A stretch of 64,000 bases of DNA, from contig NZ_VHLH01000016.1 in the NCBI RefSeq assembly GCF_006516965.1, forward strand, positions 1 through 64,000, in the 5' to 3' direction. Of this stretch, positions 1-9,304 are shown piece after piece (within the stretch, counting starts at the first letter, position 1; each line of letters starts with the position of its first letter). The DNA comes from Pararhizobium mangrovi (GTDB lineage: Bacteria > Pseudomonadota > Alphaproteobacteria > Rhizobiales > Rhizobiaceae). A program made the position numbers and the translations under genes. The notes beneath the pieces were generated by a model, which was not told where the DNA came from, made no database searches, and saw only the letters and a program-made list of their open reading frames with translations.

Positions 1-78
1 CATGGCGGGATAAACGACACCGTGCCCATCAGCCGCCTCGGTCTCGATCAGGACAACCTGTTGAGGCTCCACAGCTAG
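1..78 (+). CDS. C-terminal end of an unidentified protein (cut by window start)
   Basis: An open frame runs from the first base to a TAG stop and gives a 25-residue tail ending DNLLRLHS. Third codon positions are mostly G or C, as in neighbouring genes, which is the main reason to think it is coding. The stop codon lies inside the left CTAG arm of a palindromic repeat, and the convergent gene on the other side takes its stop from the right arm. The fragment is too short for me to name a family. Coding status is an inference. Confidence 0.45.
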   Translation, partial: HGGINDTVPISRLGLDQDNLLRLHS

Positions 79-109
79 AGCCTTTCAGGTTCATACGGAA
101 GCGCTCTAG
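75..109. repeat. Palindromic dispersed repeat, copy 1
   Basis: A 35-bp element with perfect 7-bp terminal inverted repeats (CTAGAGC and GCTCTAG) around a core that reads CTTTCAGG, TTCATACGG, AAGC. It sits between two convergent genes. The left CTAG gives the TAG stop of the plus-strand gene and the right CTAG gives the TAG stop of the minus-strand gene. At least five related copies occur in the window (7046, 24833, 25111, 25175, 60914). A bidirectional termination role is inferred from position and hairpin potential; there is no T tract. Confidence 0.85.
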
Positions 110-309
110 TCGGCTTCCTTCGCCGCCACCCGATATTCGCCGGTCACGGGATCGCGGACCAGCGTGCCGATCGCGCCGGTTTCGGTTTCCTTTTCCGCCC
201 GGCGCACCGCACGGCTTACCCGCTCGGCCTCCTTGACGAAGCGCTGATAGCCGTACCAGGCGAGTGCGCCGAAGCCGGCGATGACCAGAAGCTGTGGCAC
301 CGGCGCCAT
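106..309 (-). CDS. Small single-pass membrane protein, unknown function
   Basis: This 67-residue protein has one predicted membrane span near residues 5-22, then a charged helix rich in Arg and Glu, and a short tail containing RDPVTGEYRVA. A GGAGAAGG ribosome site lies just before the ATG. It follows the S49 peptidase gene by 21 bp on the same strand, so the two are probably co-transcribed, which suggests a link to the cell envelope. No family is recognised and no enzymatic motif is visible. Its stop codon comes from the repeat at 75-109. Confidence 0.6.
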   Translation of the reverse strand: MAPVPQLLVIAGFGALAWYGYQRFVKEAERVSRAVRRAEKETETGAIGTLVRDPVTGEYRVAAKEAD

Positions 310-330
310 CCTTCTCCAAAGCCCAGAACG

Positions 331-1194
331 CTACAATCCGTAGCGCGCCCATAATAGGCGCTCCTCGGCATAACCGGCAAGACCGTCCACGGCCCCCGAT
401 GCGATTTCCGCGCCGTTGAGACCGCCGGCGAAGACGCCGGGTGTCGGCCGGCGAAGCAGGCTGCGCTTGCGCGCGACGAGCTTGAGCTCGACGTTTTCCC
501 CGTACCGCTCCTTGAGCACGGTGCGCATGTCGCCGAAACCGTCGACGAGACCGAGGTCCCGGCCCTTCGCGCCAGTCCAGAAGAGCCCGGTGAAGAGCTC
601 GTCGTCATCGACCAGCTTGGCTCCGCGACGCTCCTTCACCATGTCGATGAAAATCGCGTGAATGTCGCCCTGCAACCGCAGCAGGTGGTCCACGTCCTCC
701 TGCCGTTCCGGGCGGAACGGATCGAGCACGGCCTTGTTGCGCCCGGCGGTGTGCACACGGCGCTCGACGCCGATCTTCTCGATGAGGTCCTGGAAGCCAA
801 AGCCGGCAGAGACGACGCCGATCGACCCGACGATCGAGGACGGATCGACGAAGATCTCGTCGCCGGCGATCGCGATCATGTAGCCGCCGGAAGCGGCGAC
901 GTCCTCGACGAACATCAGGACGCGCTTGTTCTTCTCCTTCGCCAGGTCGCGGATCCGCGCGAAGATCAGCCGGGACTGCACCGGCGAACCACCCGGCGAA
1001 TTGACCGAGATCGCCACGGCCGGCGCATGCTTGTCGGCGAAGGCGCGGTTCAGGAGCGGGGCGACCGCGGCAAGGTTCAGGTTCTGCCGGAACTGGCTGC
1101 CACCCGCCATGATCGCGCCATGCAGGCGCACGACCGGAATGGCGACGCCCTCCTTGCGGAAGCGGCGGGGAAGGAGGGACTTGAGGGAGGCCAT
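331..1194 (-). CDS. S49 family serine peptidase (SppA/SohB-like)
   Basis: This is a 287-residue single-domain S49 peptidase. These enzymes use a Ser-Lys dyad to cut membrane-embedded signal peptides or other short hydrophobic substrates. The motif VAASGGY places the nucleophile at about Ser102, and the Lys in GRNKAVLDPF (about Lys154) is the general base. SVNSPGGSP at 63-71 is the conserved oxyanion-side segment. Homology begins at MASLKSLL, so the ATG at 1194 is chosen over a longer upstream frame rich in Arg. No clear N-terminal membrane anchor is present, only a basic start, so it may be cytoplasmic or peripheral. Half the length of E. coli SppA, matching the short alphaproteobacterial form. 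Confidence 0.9.
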   Translation of the reverse strand: MASLKSLLPRRFRKEGVAIPVVRLHGAIMAGGSQFRQNLNLAAVAPLLNRAFADKHAPAVAISVNSPGGSPVQSRLIFARIRDLAKEKNKRVLMFVEDVAASGGYMIAIAGDEIFVDPSSIVGSIGVVSAGFGFQDLIEKIGVERRVHTAGRNKAVLDPFRPERQEDVDHLLRLQGDIHAIFIDMVKERRGAKLVDDDELFTGLFWTGAKGRDLGLVDGFGDMRTVLKERYGENVELKLVARKRSLLRRPTPGVFAGGLNGAEIASGAVDGLAGYAEERLLWARYGL

Positions 1195-1314
1195 GGGCGG
1201 CTTTCGTGGCTGTGTGCGGGACGCGGCGAAGAATGATCTCGCATGTAAGAGGCGCCGGCCCAAACGCAATGGCTGCCGCCGGCGTCGCGATCGGTCATCG
1301 CCCGACGGCACGCC

Positions 1315-2103
1315 TCATCCGCGCCGCGGATAGGCCGCCCGGCCGTTGTTCAGCGCGTCGACGAAGGAGGTGAAGGCATGGTCCTCGCCCTCGTGGAGCA
1401 CCAGCGGCGCGCGCATTCTGAGCCGCGCCCGGCTTCCACGGATGGCCGTGACGAGAATGCGGATCGCATCGGCCCCCTCGCGCGGGTACAGCGCGGTGCA
1501 TTCCAGCCCGCCGAAGCGCCCGCCGCAGGCATCGACGATCGCCGCGATCGATTCCGGCCGTGCGATCAGGGAAAGCTGCGCGCCGGCCCGGGCGACGGCA
1601 CCGGCGGTGCGGATCCACGCCTGGAAGAGGTCGCCGCTCATGGCGTGCGCGCGTGCCTTCAGGGCGTCGGGCGTGGGCCGGTCGAGGGCGTCGTTGAAGG
1701 GCGGGTTCATGATGACGTGATCGTAGGCCGAATCGGCGAGTCCGGCAGCAAGGCGCGCCTGGCCACGCAGGGTGACGTCGGCGCGCAGCACGCTTGCGCG
1801 GGCGGCCAGTTCGCCATTTTCGGCAAGCGCGAGCGTGCGGCGCGCGCATTCGACCATCTCGCTGTCATACTCGACGAGCGTGGCTCGCATATCCGCGAGG
1901 CGCGACACCGCGGCGAGGCCGGCAGCCCCCGTTCCGGCGCCGAAATCGGCGAGCTGCCCCCTCGCGCCGTCGGGCACGAGGGCGGCGAGAAGCATGGCAT
2001 CGATCCCCGCACGATGTCCCCTGCCGCGTGGCTGGACGAGATGGAAGGCGCCGCGATGGAAGGCGTCGACCGTGTAATCGGCCGGCTGCGGCCCGGCGTT
2101 CAC
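1315..2103 (-). CDS. TrmN6-like small-domain SAM methyltransferase
   Basis: A 262-residue Rossmann-type methyltransferase. The SAM-binding motif is ADFGAGTGA at 52-60, and NPPF at 133-136 is the catalytic motif of N6-adenine and related amino methyltransferases. Length and layout match the family that includes tRNA1(Val) adenine-37 N6-methyltransferase (TrmN6/YfiC); the exact substrate cannot be read from sequence. The GTG start overlaps the stop of the DUF2007 gene by four bases (GTGA), which indicates translational coupling. The pair lies divergent to the polyprenyl synthase gene. Confidence 0.8.
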   Translation of the reverse strand: MNAGPQPADYTVDAFHRGAFHLVQPRGRGHRAGIDAMLLAALVPDGARGQLADFGAGTGAAGLAAVSRLADMRATLVEYDSEMVECARRTLALAENGELAARASVLRADVTLRGQARLAAGLADSAYDHVIMNPPFNDALDRPTPDALKARAHAMSGDLFQAWIRTAGAVARAGAQLSLIARPESIAAIVDACGGRFGGLECTALYPREGADAIRILVTAIRGSRARLRMRAPLVLHEGEDHAFTSFVDALNNGRAAYPRRG

Positions 2104-2330
2104 GCGCGGGGCGGGCGCAGCTCGTCGCCGACGCCGGCGTCCTTCAGGATGCGCCGCGCCTGCTGCTCGCCGTCCTCGCTCACCATCACGCGCCGCGGCA
2201 GGACGCCGAGCGAGCCTTCGACGACGCTCGTGTTGCGATCGGCGACGAAGTATTCGATGCCGGCTTCCTTCAGAAGGCTTTCCACGAAGGAGATCAGAAC
2301 GGCGTCGTTGGTGCGGATCAGTTCGTGCAT
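2100..2330 (-). CDS. DUF2007-type small protein
   Basis: A 76-residue protein starting MHELIRTNDAVLISFVESL, with a body containing AGIEYFVADRNTSVVEGSLG and a helix containing EQQARRILKDAGV. This is the compact fold annotated as DUF2007 or putative signal-transducing protein in alphaproteobacteria; function is unknown. The ATG at 2330 is preferred over a frame 18 codons longer, because family homology begins there. It overlaps the methyltransferase gene by four bases and so is the first gene of a two-gene operon. Confidence 0.75.
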   Translation of the reverse strand: MHELIRTNDAVLISFVESLLKEAGIEYFVADRNTSVVEGSLGVLPRRVMVSEDGEQQARRILKDAGVGDELRPPRA

Positions 2331-2461
2331 CGGTCCCGTCGTTCCTCGTTTGACAAGTCGCGTCGCGCCGGTTCGCCGCGCCATGGCGGTCGGATTGCCC
2401 TTGCCGCGCGTCGGAGGCCTATCTATTCTGTTTGCAAGGGTTTGAACAGGAGGTGCCGGGT

Positions 2462-3478
2462 TTGGGTGTCGTCGTCCCGCTAGAGGAAGAAGTGAATCGG
2501 CCCGCCTCGATCGGGCCGCTGGTCGAGCTGACGGGGCCCGACATGGAGCGGGTCAACCGGATGATCCTCGATCGTGCGGGCTCGGACGTCGAGATGATTC
2601 CCGAGGTCGCCAACCATCTGATCTCGTCGGGCGGCAAGCGCCTGCGGCCGATGCTCACCCTCGCCTCGGCCGCCATGTTCGGCTACGGCGGCGAGCATCA
2701 CGTCCGGCTCGCCACCAGCGTCGAGTTCATGCACACCGCGACGCTGCTGCACGACGACGTGGTCGACGAGAGCGATCTGCGGCGCGGCAGGTCGACCGCG
2801 CGCACCGTGTGGGGCAACCAGGCGAGCGTGCTCGTCGGCGACTTCCTGCTCGGCCAGGCCTTTCGCATGATGGTCGACGCCGGTTCGATGGATGCGCTCG
2901 GCGTCCTTTCCAACGCCGCCGCCGTCATCGCCGAGGGCGAAGTGCTGCAACTGTCCGTCGCCAAGAACATGGAGACGACGGAGGACGACTACCTGGCCGT
3001 CATCCGGGCCAAGACGGCCGCACTCTTCTCGGCCGCCGCCGAGGTCGGGCCGATCATCGCCGGTGCCAGCCGTGCCGAACGCAACGCGCTGAAATCCTAC
3101 GGCATCAATCTCGGCCTCGCCTTCCAGCTCGTCGACGACGCGCTCGACTACGGCGGCTCGCAGCAGGACCTCGGCAAGAACACCGGCGACGATTTCCGCG
3201 AGGGCAAGATCACCCTGCCGATCGTGCTCGCCTACCGCCGCGGCAGCGAGGACGAACGCGCCTTCTGGAAGTCGGCGATGGAAGACGGGCTGAACGACGA
3301 GGCAGCGCTCGAAAGGGCAAACGCCCTCATCGCCAGGCACGACAGCCTGGCCGACACGATCGCGCGGGCCCGCCACTACGGCGACATCGCGCGCGATGCG
3401 CTCGCGCCCCTGCCCGGTTCCGACTACAAGTCCGCCATGCTGGAAGTCATCGATTTCTGCATTGCCCGCGTTACCTGA
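2462..3478 (+). CDS. ispB: Trans-polyprenyl (octaprenyl/decaprenyl) diphosphate synthase
   Basis: This enzyme condenses isopentenyl diphosphate units to make the ubiquinone side chain. The first aspartate-rich motif DDVVD starts at about residue 98, within LLHDDVVDESD, and the second is DDALD at 225-229. GGKRLRP at 57-63 binds the growing diphosphate. The chosen start is TTG at 2462, which has an AACAGGAGGT ribosome site seven bases upstream and gives 338 residues; a TTG at 2432 would put that ribosome site inside the coding region. Chain length (C40 or C50) cannot be told from sequence. The ispE gene of the MEP pathway, which feeds its substrate, lies two genes downstream. Confidence 0.92.
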   Translation: MGVVVPLEEEVNRPASIGPLVELTGPDMERVNRMILDRAGSDVEMIPEVANHLISSGGKRLRPMLTLASAAMFGYGGEHHVRLATSVEFMHTATLLHDDVVDESDLRRGRSTARTVWGNQASVLVGDFLLGQAFRMMVDAGSMDALGVLSNAAAVIAEGEVLQLSVAKNMETTEDDYLAVIRAKTAALFSAAAEVGPIIAGASRAERNALKSYGINLGLAFQLVDDALDYGGSQQDLGKNTGDDFREGKITLPIVLAYRRGSEDERAFWKSAMEDGLNDEAALERANALIARHDSLADTIARARHYGDIARDALAPLPGSDYKSAMLEVIDFCIARVT

Positions 3479-3615
3479 TGCCGCGACCGTCTCGCCGGCC
3501 ACTCCGCCGCCTGCAACACCCATATCGGTACGTGCTTAAAAAACGCCATCTTGATGCTGCACACGCGGCACTTCATGCCGACCGCCGAAGCGGCGCGAGA
3601 CGAAAGGCCATCGCC

Positions 3616-5529
3616 ATGACACGAAGCTATCTGCGTCCCGTTCTCGCCCGCGCCTCGCTGATGGCGCTTGCCGGAACGCTGGCATTCTTGCCTGCCGTCG
3701 AGGGCCACGCGAAGGGCGAGAAGGACGCCGGATTTTCCGCCGCGCACGTGGATTCCTTCGCTGGCGCGTTTCTCGCCGGGCGTATCGCCGATGCCGACGA
3801 CGACGCCGATTCGGCGATCGCGTTCTACCGCCGCGCGCTCGATTTCGATCCCGGCGACCGCCAGATCCAGCAGCGCCTGATGATCGCGCTGTTTACCGAC
3901 GGGCGTTTCGCGGACGGCATGAAGCTTGCCGATACGCTCAAGGACGACAGCGACGTCGACCGGGTGACGACCATCGCGCGCGGCGTCGCCGCCATGCGCG
4001 ACAAGCGGTTCGGCGAGGCCGCAAAGATCCTGCAATACAACGGCGACAACGATCTCGACCGGCTGATGAACGGTCTGCTCATCGCCTGGGCTCAGTACGG
4101 CGAGGGCAATACCGACAGCGCCCTGAAGCGGATCGACGCCATCGACGGGCCGGAATGGTTCGCCATCTTCAAGAACTACAGCGCCGGCCTGATGGACGAG
4201 GCCGCGGGCCGCATCGGCGACGCCCGCAAGCGCCTGCGCGCGGCGATCACCGACAAGACCGGCGCGAGCACCGCGCCGGACACCTTCATGCGCGCCGTCA
4301 TCGCGCTTGCCCAGATGGAGGCCCACCAGGGCAACAAGACGGCCGCGCGCGACGCGGTCGCGACAGGCGAGCGGCTTTCGCCCGGCTACCCGCCACTCGA
4401 CGCCGTGCGCCAGGCGATCGACAAGGGCACCGTCGGCGAGCGTTCCGTCAAGACCGCGAACCAGGGTGCGGCGACCGTGCTCTTTTCCGTCGGCAGCGCA
4501 CTGAGCGGCCAGGGCGCAGACGAGGTGGTCGCGCTCTACCTGCGCTTTTCCCAGGCGCTCGACCCCGACAATCCGGCCACCCGCGTCATGCTTGGCGGCC
4601 TTGCAGAGCAGCAGGGCCAGACCGAAAAGGCGATCACCATCTACGAGGGCATTCCCGCCAATTCGCCGATGCGCCGGTTGTCGGAGCTGCAGCGCGGCCT
4701 CGATCTCGCCCGTCTCGATCGCACGCAGGACGCCGTCAAGCAGCTCAAGCAGCTGATCGCCGAGGATCCAAGCGACATGCGCGCCTATCTCGCGCTCGGC
4801 AGCGTCTATTCGAGCGCGGAAAACTATCAGGCGATGGCCGACCTCTACGACCAGGCCGTCAAGGCTCTCGGTTCGGTGCCCGACAAGGCGAACTGGGACA
4901 TCTACTACCAGCGTGGAATCGCCTACGAGCGTCTGAAGCAGTGGGACAAGGCCGAGCCGTCCTTCAAGAAGGCGCTCGACCTTTCGCCGGACCAGCCGCA
5001 GGTGCTGAACTATCTCGGCTATTCCTGGATCGACCGGAACACGCACCTCGAAGACGGGCTCGAGATGGTCAAGAAGGCCGTCTCGCTTCGCCCGAACGAC
5101 GGATACATCGTCGATTCGCTCGGCTGGGCCTATTACAAGCTCGGACGCTTCGACAAGGCGGTGGACGAACTCGAGCACGCGGTCGAGCTCAAGCCGGAGG
5201 ACGCGACGATCAACGCCCATCTCGGCGACGCCTACTGGCAGGCCGGTCGGCGCATCGAGGCGCGCTACCAGTGGCAGCACGCCATCACCTTCGGGGCGGA
5301 GAAGGACGAAGTGGCCGAGCTGAAGGAGAAGCTTCAGAGCGGGCTGCCGGCCCCCGTCGACGGGCGCCCGGTCAGCGCCGAGAGCGAGAAGCCGGCAAAG
5401 ACACCGGACGCGCCGGCCAAGAGCGGCGAGGATCGCAAGAGCGGCCTCCTCCTGCCCGATGCCCGGCACCGGTACGCGGCGGCGCTTTTCGAGCGTCCGG
5501 GCGCATCCGGCCGGCCCGATCGAAGCTGA
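3616..5529 (+). CDS. Exported TPR-repeat protein
   Basis: A 637-residue protein with an N-terminal signal sequence (hydrophobic run LMALAGTLAFLPAVEGHA) followed by tetratricopeptide repeats. Typical TPR helices are clearest from about residue 330 to 590, for example YQRGIAYERLKQWDKAEPSF and LGWAYYKLGRFDKAVDEL. The last 45 residues are a low-complexity tail rich in Lys, Pro and Ala. Long periplasmic or outer-membrane-linked TPR proteins of this kind are usually encoded between polyprenyl synthase and ispE in rhizobia and act as protein-interaction scaffolds; the partner is unknown. The ATG at 3616 is chosen because it starts the signal peptide. Confidence 0.85.
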   Translation: MTRSYLRPVLARASLMALAGTLAFLPAVEGHAKGEKDAGFSAAHVDSFAGAFLAGRIADADDDADSAIAFYRRALDFDPGDRQIQQRLMIALFTDGRFADGMKLADTLKDDSDVDRVTTIARGVAAMRDKRFGEAAKILQYNGDNDLDRLMNGLLIAWAQYGEGNTDSALKRIDAIDGPEWFAIFKNYSAGLMDEAAGRIGDARKRLRAAITDKTGASTAPDTFMRAVIALAQMEAHQGNKTAARDAVATGERLSPGYPPLDAVRQAIDKGTVGERSVKTANQGAATVLFSVGSALSGQGADEVVALYLRFSQALDPDNPATRVMLGGLAEQQGQTEKAITIYEGIPANSPMRRLSELQRGLDLARLDRTQDAVKQLKQLIAEDPSDMRAYLALGSVYSSAENYQAMADLYDQAVKALGSVPDKANWDIYYQRGIAYERLKQWDKAEPSFKKALDLSPDQPQVLNYLGYSWIDRNTHLEDGLEMVKKAVSLRPNDGYIVDSLGWAYYKLGRFDKAVDELEHAVELKPEDATINAHLGDAYWQAGRRIEARYQWQHAITFGAEKDEVAELKEKLQSGLPAPVDGRPVSAESEKPAKTPDAPAKSGEDRKSGLLLPDARHRYAAALFERPGASGRPDRS

Positions 5530-5547
5530 CCCCGGCATGGCGCATGA

Positions 5548-6506
5548 ATGAGCAGGCAGGCGGCGCCAGAAACGAACGCGGGAGCGGGCCGCGCATCGCC
5601 GGCGGGCGTCGATCCGCTCGTTAGGGCCGTCGTCGAGCGGGCGCCGGCAAAGATCAATCTCGCACTCCACGTCACCGGCCGCAGGGCGGATGGGCGGCAT
5701 TCGCTCGAAAGCCTCGTCACCTTCGCCAACGTCGTCGATCGTGTCCACGTCGTCGCGGCCGAGCGCGATCGTTTCGAGCTTTGCGGCCCCTATGCGAGCG
5801 CGCTGGCGAACGATCCAGGCAATCTGGTACTCGCCGCACGGGATCGTTTGCGCGAGGCGCTGCGCACCCTCGACCAGCCGGCGCCGCCGGTCGCGATCAC
5901 GCTCGAAAAGAACCTGCCCGTGGCAAGCGGCATCGGTGGCGGCTCGGCCGATGCGGCCGCCACACTGAGGGCGCTCGCCCGTTCGTGGTCGGTGCACATG
6001 AGCGATGCGGAGATGGCCGACATCGCCGCCGGGCTCGGCGCGGACGTGCCGATGTGCCTGGCGACGCGGCCGCTCGTCGCAACCGGTGTCGGCGAGCGCA
6101 TCCGCATCCTTTCCGAATTTCCCTCCTTCGACATGGTGCTCGTAACCCCCGACCGGCCCGTTTCCACCGCCGAAATCTTCTCGAACCTCGACCGGCGCGA
6201 GAATGCCGGGCTGACGCTGCCGCCGCGTTGGAGCGCATTCACGAACAACTGCGCGATCCTCGCCGCCATGCGCAACGACCTCGAAGCGACGGCGGCCGAC
6301 GCCGAACCGGCGATCGGCGAGGCGCGCAGCGACCTGACCGACGCCGGCGCGCGGCTTGCGCGCATGTCGGGGTCCGGCGCGACGTGTTTCGGCCTCTTCA
6401 CGGATGCGGCAACGGCACAGGCCGCCGCCCTTTCCATTCGCAGGCGCCGCCCGGGCTGGTTCGTGGCCGACTGCCGCAGCGTCTACGCCAACGCCAGAGG
6501 ATTGCC

Positions 6507-6510
<4 letters not shown>
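5548..6510 (+). CDS. ispE: 4-diphosphocytidyl-2-C-methyl-D-erythritol kinase
   Basis: A GHMP-family kinase that phosphorylates CDP-methylerythritol in the MEP isoprenoid pathway. APAKINLAL at 32-40 is the substrate-binding start of the domain, and PVASGIGGGSADAA at 124-137 is the glycine-rich ATP loop. A third GHMP motif, RMSGSGATCFGLF, lies near the C-terminus. At 320 residues it carries roughly 28 extra N-terminal residues rich in Ala and Pro, so the true start could be slightly downstream, but no better in-frame start with a ribosome site is visible. It overlaps moaB by four bases (ATGA). Confidence 0.93.
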
Positions 6511-7045
<535 letters not shown>

Positions 7046-7049
<4 letters not shown>

Positions 7050-7080
7050 GGCCTTTCAGGTTTGTACGGGAGCGCTCTAA
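7046..7080. repeat. Palindromic dispersed repeat, copy 2
   Basis: This copy has the same core as copy 1 (GCCTTTCAGG then TACGG, here with GGAGCGCTCTA on the right). The left CTAG supplies the moaB stop codon. It lies between the convergent moaB and glycosyltransferase-like genes. The right end reads GCTCTAA rather than GCTCTAG. Confidence 0.85.
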
Positions 7081-7090
7081 CCGGTGCGCT

Positions 7091-7576
7091 TCAAGCGGCC
7101 GGATGCATGCCCGCAGCAAGGGTGATCGGTCTTACGCCGCGCACTGCACGCTTAAGGCCATCGGATCCCGGCCGCACGGCGCTCTTCGGGATCAGCATGC
7201 CGCCGCGCAACGGTCTCGATCGCAAACGCAGCTTCGCAAACGGGCCGCGTTCGTCGGACGGTTTCAGCCGCGCCGGGCGCGTGCTCGACGCCATATGCGC
7301 ATCGAAAGCCTCGATCCAGCCCGCCAACGGGCAGGCACCCGTTTCCAGGATGAACAGCCAATCGGAACGTGCCGCCGCGATCGTACCGGCCATCGCGACT
7401 GCGGGTATGAAGCGGCAGCCCGCCGCATCCGCCACCTTCGCGGATCCGTCGCCCGAACCGTGATCGAAGACGATCGCTTCGCGAACCAGCCCCTCCACGG
7501 CACCGGGCACGAGTGCGCCAAGCGATCGTGCGAGCGCCGCCTCCTGATCGCGGCATTCCATGAGTACGGTAATCAT
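7091..7576 (-). CDS. Small glycosyltransferase-2-like protein
   Basis: A 161-residue protein that resembles the N-terminal nucleotide-binding half of GT-A family 2 transferases. It opens ITVLMECRDQEAALARSLGAL, continues with VFDHGSGDGSAKVADAAG, and then SDWLFILETGACPL where a normal enzyme has its DXD region. The metal-binding DXD is replaced here (ETG), so activity is doubtful. It is much shorter than functional GT2 enzymes (over 230 residues). It overlaps the longest version of the divergent radical SAM frame, which is one reason to start that gene at 7701. Confidence 0.65.
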   Translation of the reverse strand: MITVLMECRDQEAALARSLGALVPGAVEGLVREAIVFDHGSGDGSAKVADAAGCRFIPAVAMAGTIAAARSDWLFILETGACPLAGWIEAFDAHMASSTRPARLKPSDERGPFAKLRLRSRPLRGGMLIPKSAVRPGSDGLKRAVRGVRPITLAAGMHPAA

Positions 7577-7700
7577 GGCCGACGCCTACCGTATCGCCCG
7601 CCTACGCGCCAGCCGTCAATTGTTCTTGCTTTGTTCTCATCGCCGTTCTATGTCTTCGGTATCGATGATCTCGTTCGAACACTGGCGAGGGAACGCTGGC

Positions 7701-8858
7701 ATGGCCGACCATATGGATATCGCGCGCGGTCCGCTTTCGCCGGACCATCGCCACGACATGGCCGATGCGCTCATGGAGAGCGGCGGTCTTCGCGTACGGC
7801 AAGGGCGCCGACGTGGACGCGGGGCCGGTATCAATCCGACCGGACGCTTCGAAAGGCAGGTCCGGCACGTCTTCGACGACGGCTGGGCGTCGATCGAGGA
7901 ATTGCCGCCGTTCAAGACCGAGGTGCAGGTCGAGAAGCCGCGCGCCATCATCACCCGCAACGCTTCGCCGGACATTTCCTTCGATCGCTCGATCAATCCG
8001 TATCGCGGCTGCGAGCATGGCTGCGTCTACTGCTTCGCGCGGCCGACCCACAGCTATATGGGCCTTTCCGCCGGGCTCGATTTCGAGGCGAAGCTCTTCG
8101 CCAAGCCGGACGCGGCGAGGCTTCTCGAGCGCGAGCTTGCCAAACCCGGCTACCAGCCACGTTCGATCGCCATCGGAACGAACACCGACCCCTATCAGCC
8201 GATCGAGAAGGAATGGCGCATCATGCGCTCCGTTCTCGAAGTGCTCGACAAGGCGAATCATCCCGTCGGCATCGTCACGAAATCCGCGCTCGTCATGCGC
8301 GACATCGACATCCTCGCCTCGATGGCCGAACGCGGCCTTGCCCGTGTCGCGCTGTCGGTGACGACGCTCGATCGCAAGCTCGCCCGCTCCATGGAACCGC
8401 GCGCTGCCACACCGTCGCGCAGGCTGGAAGCGATCCGGGCACTCAGCGATGCGGGCATTCCGACCGGCGTCATGGCGGCTCCCGTCATTCCCGGCCTGAA
8501 CGATCACGAGATCGAGCGCATCCTCGATTCGGCAGCCGCCGCCGGGGCGGAGCAGGCCGGCTACGTGCTCCTGCGCCTGCCGCACGAAGTCAGCCCGCTC
8601 TTTCGCGACTGGCTGCTGCGCGACCATCCCGACCGCTACCGCCACGTCATGTCGCTGGTGCGCTCCATGCGCGACGGCAAGGACTACGACGCGGAGTTCG
8701 GCAAGCGCATGCGCGGCGCCGGCCCCTATGCCTGGCAGATCGGCCGTCGTTTCCAGATGGCCGCCAAGCGGCTTGGCCTCGACGGAAAGCTGATGCCGCT
8801 TCGCACCGACCTCTTCACTCCGCCGACGGTCGGCGGCACGCAACTCAGCCTGCTTTGA
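7701..8858 (+). CDS. PA0069-type radical SAM protein
   Basis: A 385-residue radical SAM enzyme. The CxxxCxxC cluster motif that binds the 4Fe-4S cluster lies in RGCEHGCVYCFARP (Cys104, Cys108, Cys111). IGTNTDPYQPIEK and the C-terminal end are typical of the SplB-related PA0069 family, whose substrate is unknown. Start ATG 7701 (MADHMDIARG) is chosen because the 47 codons upstream look non-coding and overlap the divergent gene. No partner gene is obvious; the next gene is a small basic protein on the same strand. Confidence 0.88.
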   Translation: MADHMDIARGPLSPDHRHDMADALMESGGLRVRQGRRRGRGAGINPTGRFERQVRHVFDDGWASIEELPPFKTEVQVEKPRAIITRNASPDISFDRSINPYRGCEHGCVYCFARPTHSYMGLSAGLDFEAKLFAKPDAARLLERELAKPGYQPRSIAIGTNTDPYQPIEKEWRIMRSVLEVLDKANHPVGIVTKSALVMRDIDILASMAERGLARVALSVTTLDRKLARSMEPRAATPSRRLEAIRALSDAGIPTGVMAAPVIPGLNDHEIERILDSAAAAGAEQAGYVLLRLPHEVSPLFRDWLLRDHPDRYRHVMSLVRSMRDGKDYDAEFGKRMRGAGPYAWQIGRRFQMAAKRLGLDGKLMPLRTDLFTPPTVGGTQLSLL

Positions 8859-8968
8859 GACATGCATGCTCGAAGGATACGGGACGCATGGCCGCGCATC
8901 CTCTCGAACCGGAGATGGACGGAACTACCCCCGCGCAGGATCGTTTGCCTTGAGTAAAGGGAGTCCAG

Positions 8969-9193
8969 ATGATCAATCGCTCGTATCTGCTTCATCTTCG
9001 TCGCCGCCTATCCACTTTCGTCACACGCCAGCAAGCCGCTCGTTCCTCGGCGGCGATCGATGGTGGAATTACGCGTCAAAACGGCATGTCTCGTCAGAAC
9101 GGCATCGGCTACGCCCGGCAGTCCGTCAATCGGCGCAGGGCGCACCGTCAGGCGGTCGACGTCGGCAGCATGTTCAAGACGATGTTCCGCTAG
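8969..9193 (+). CDS. Small basic protein of unknown function
   Basis: This 74-residue protein has many Arg residues, an imperfect internal repeat (TRQNGM, SRQNGI) and ends DVGSMFKTMFR. An AAGGGAG ribosome site sits about seven bases before the ATG, the best evidence that it is real. No domain is recognised. It is flanked by the radical SAM gene and an SDR gene on the same strand, each separated by more than 100 bp. Confidence 0.45.
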   Translation: MINRSYLLHLRRRLSTFVTRQQAARSSAAIDGGITRQNGMSRQNGIGYARQSVNRRRAHRQAVDVGSMFKTMFR

Positions 9194-9304
9194 GCATCGC
9201 CTCGGCAGAATTCCCGGGTGGACACACCCACGCATTGATCGTCGCCTGCCGACCTTCATCGGCCGATCGACGGCGATTTCCATTTGACGCCGCCGGAGGA
9301 CCCG

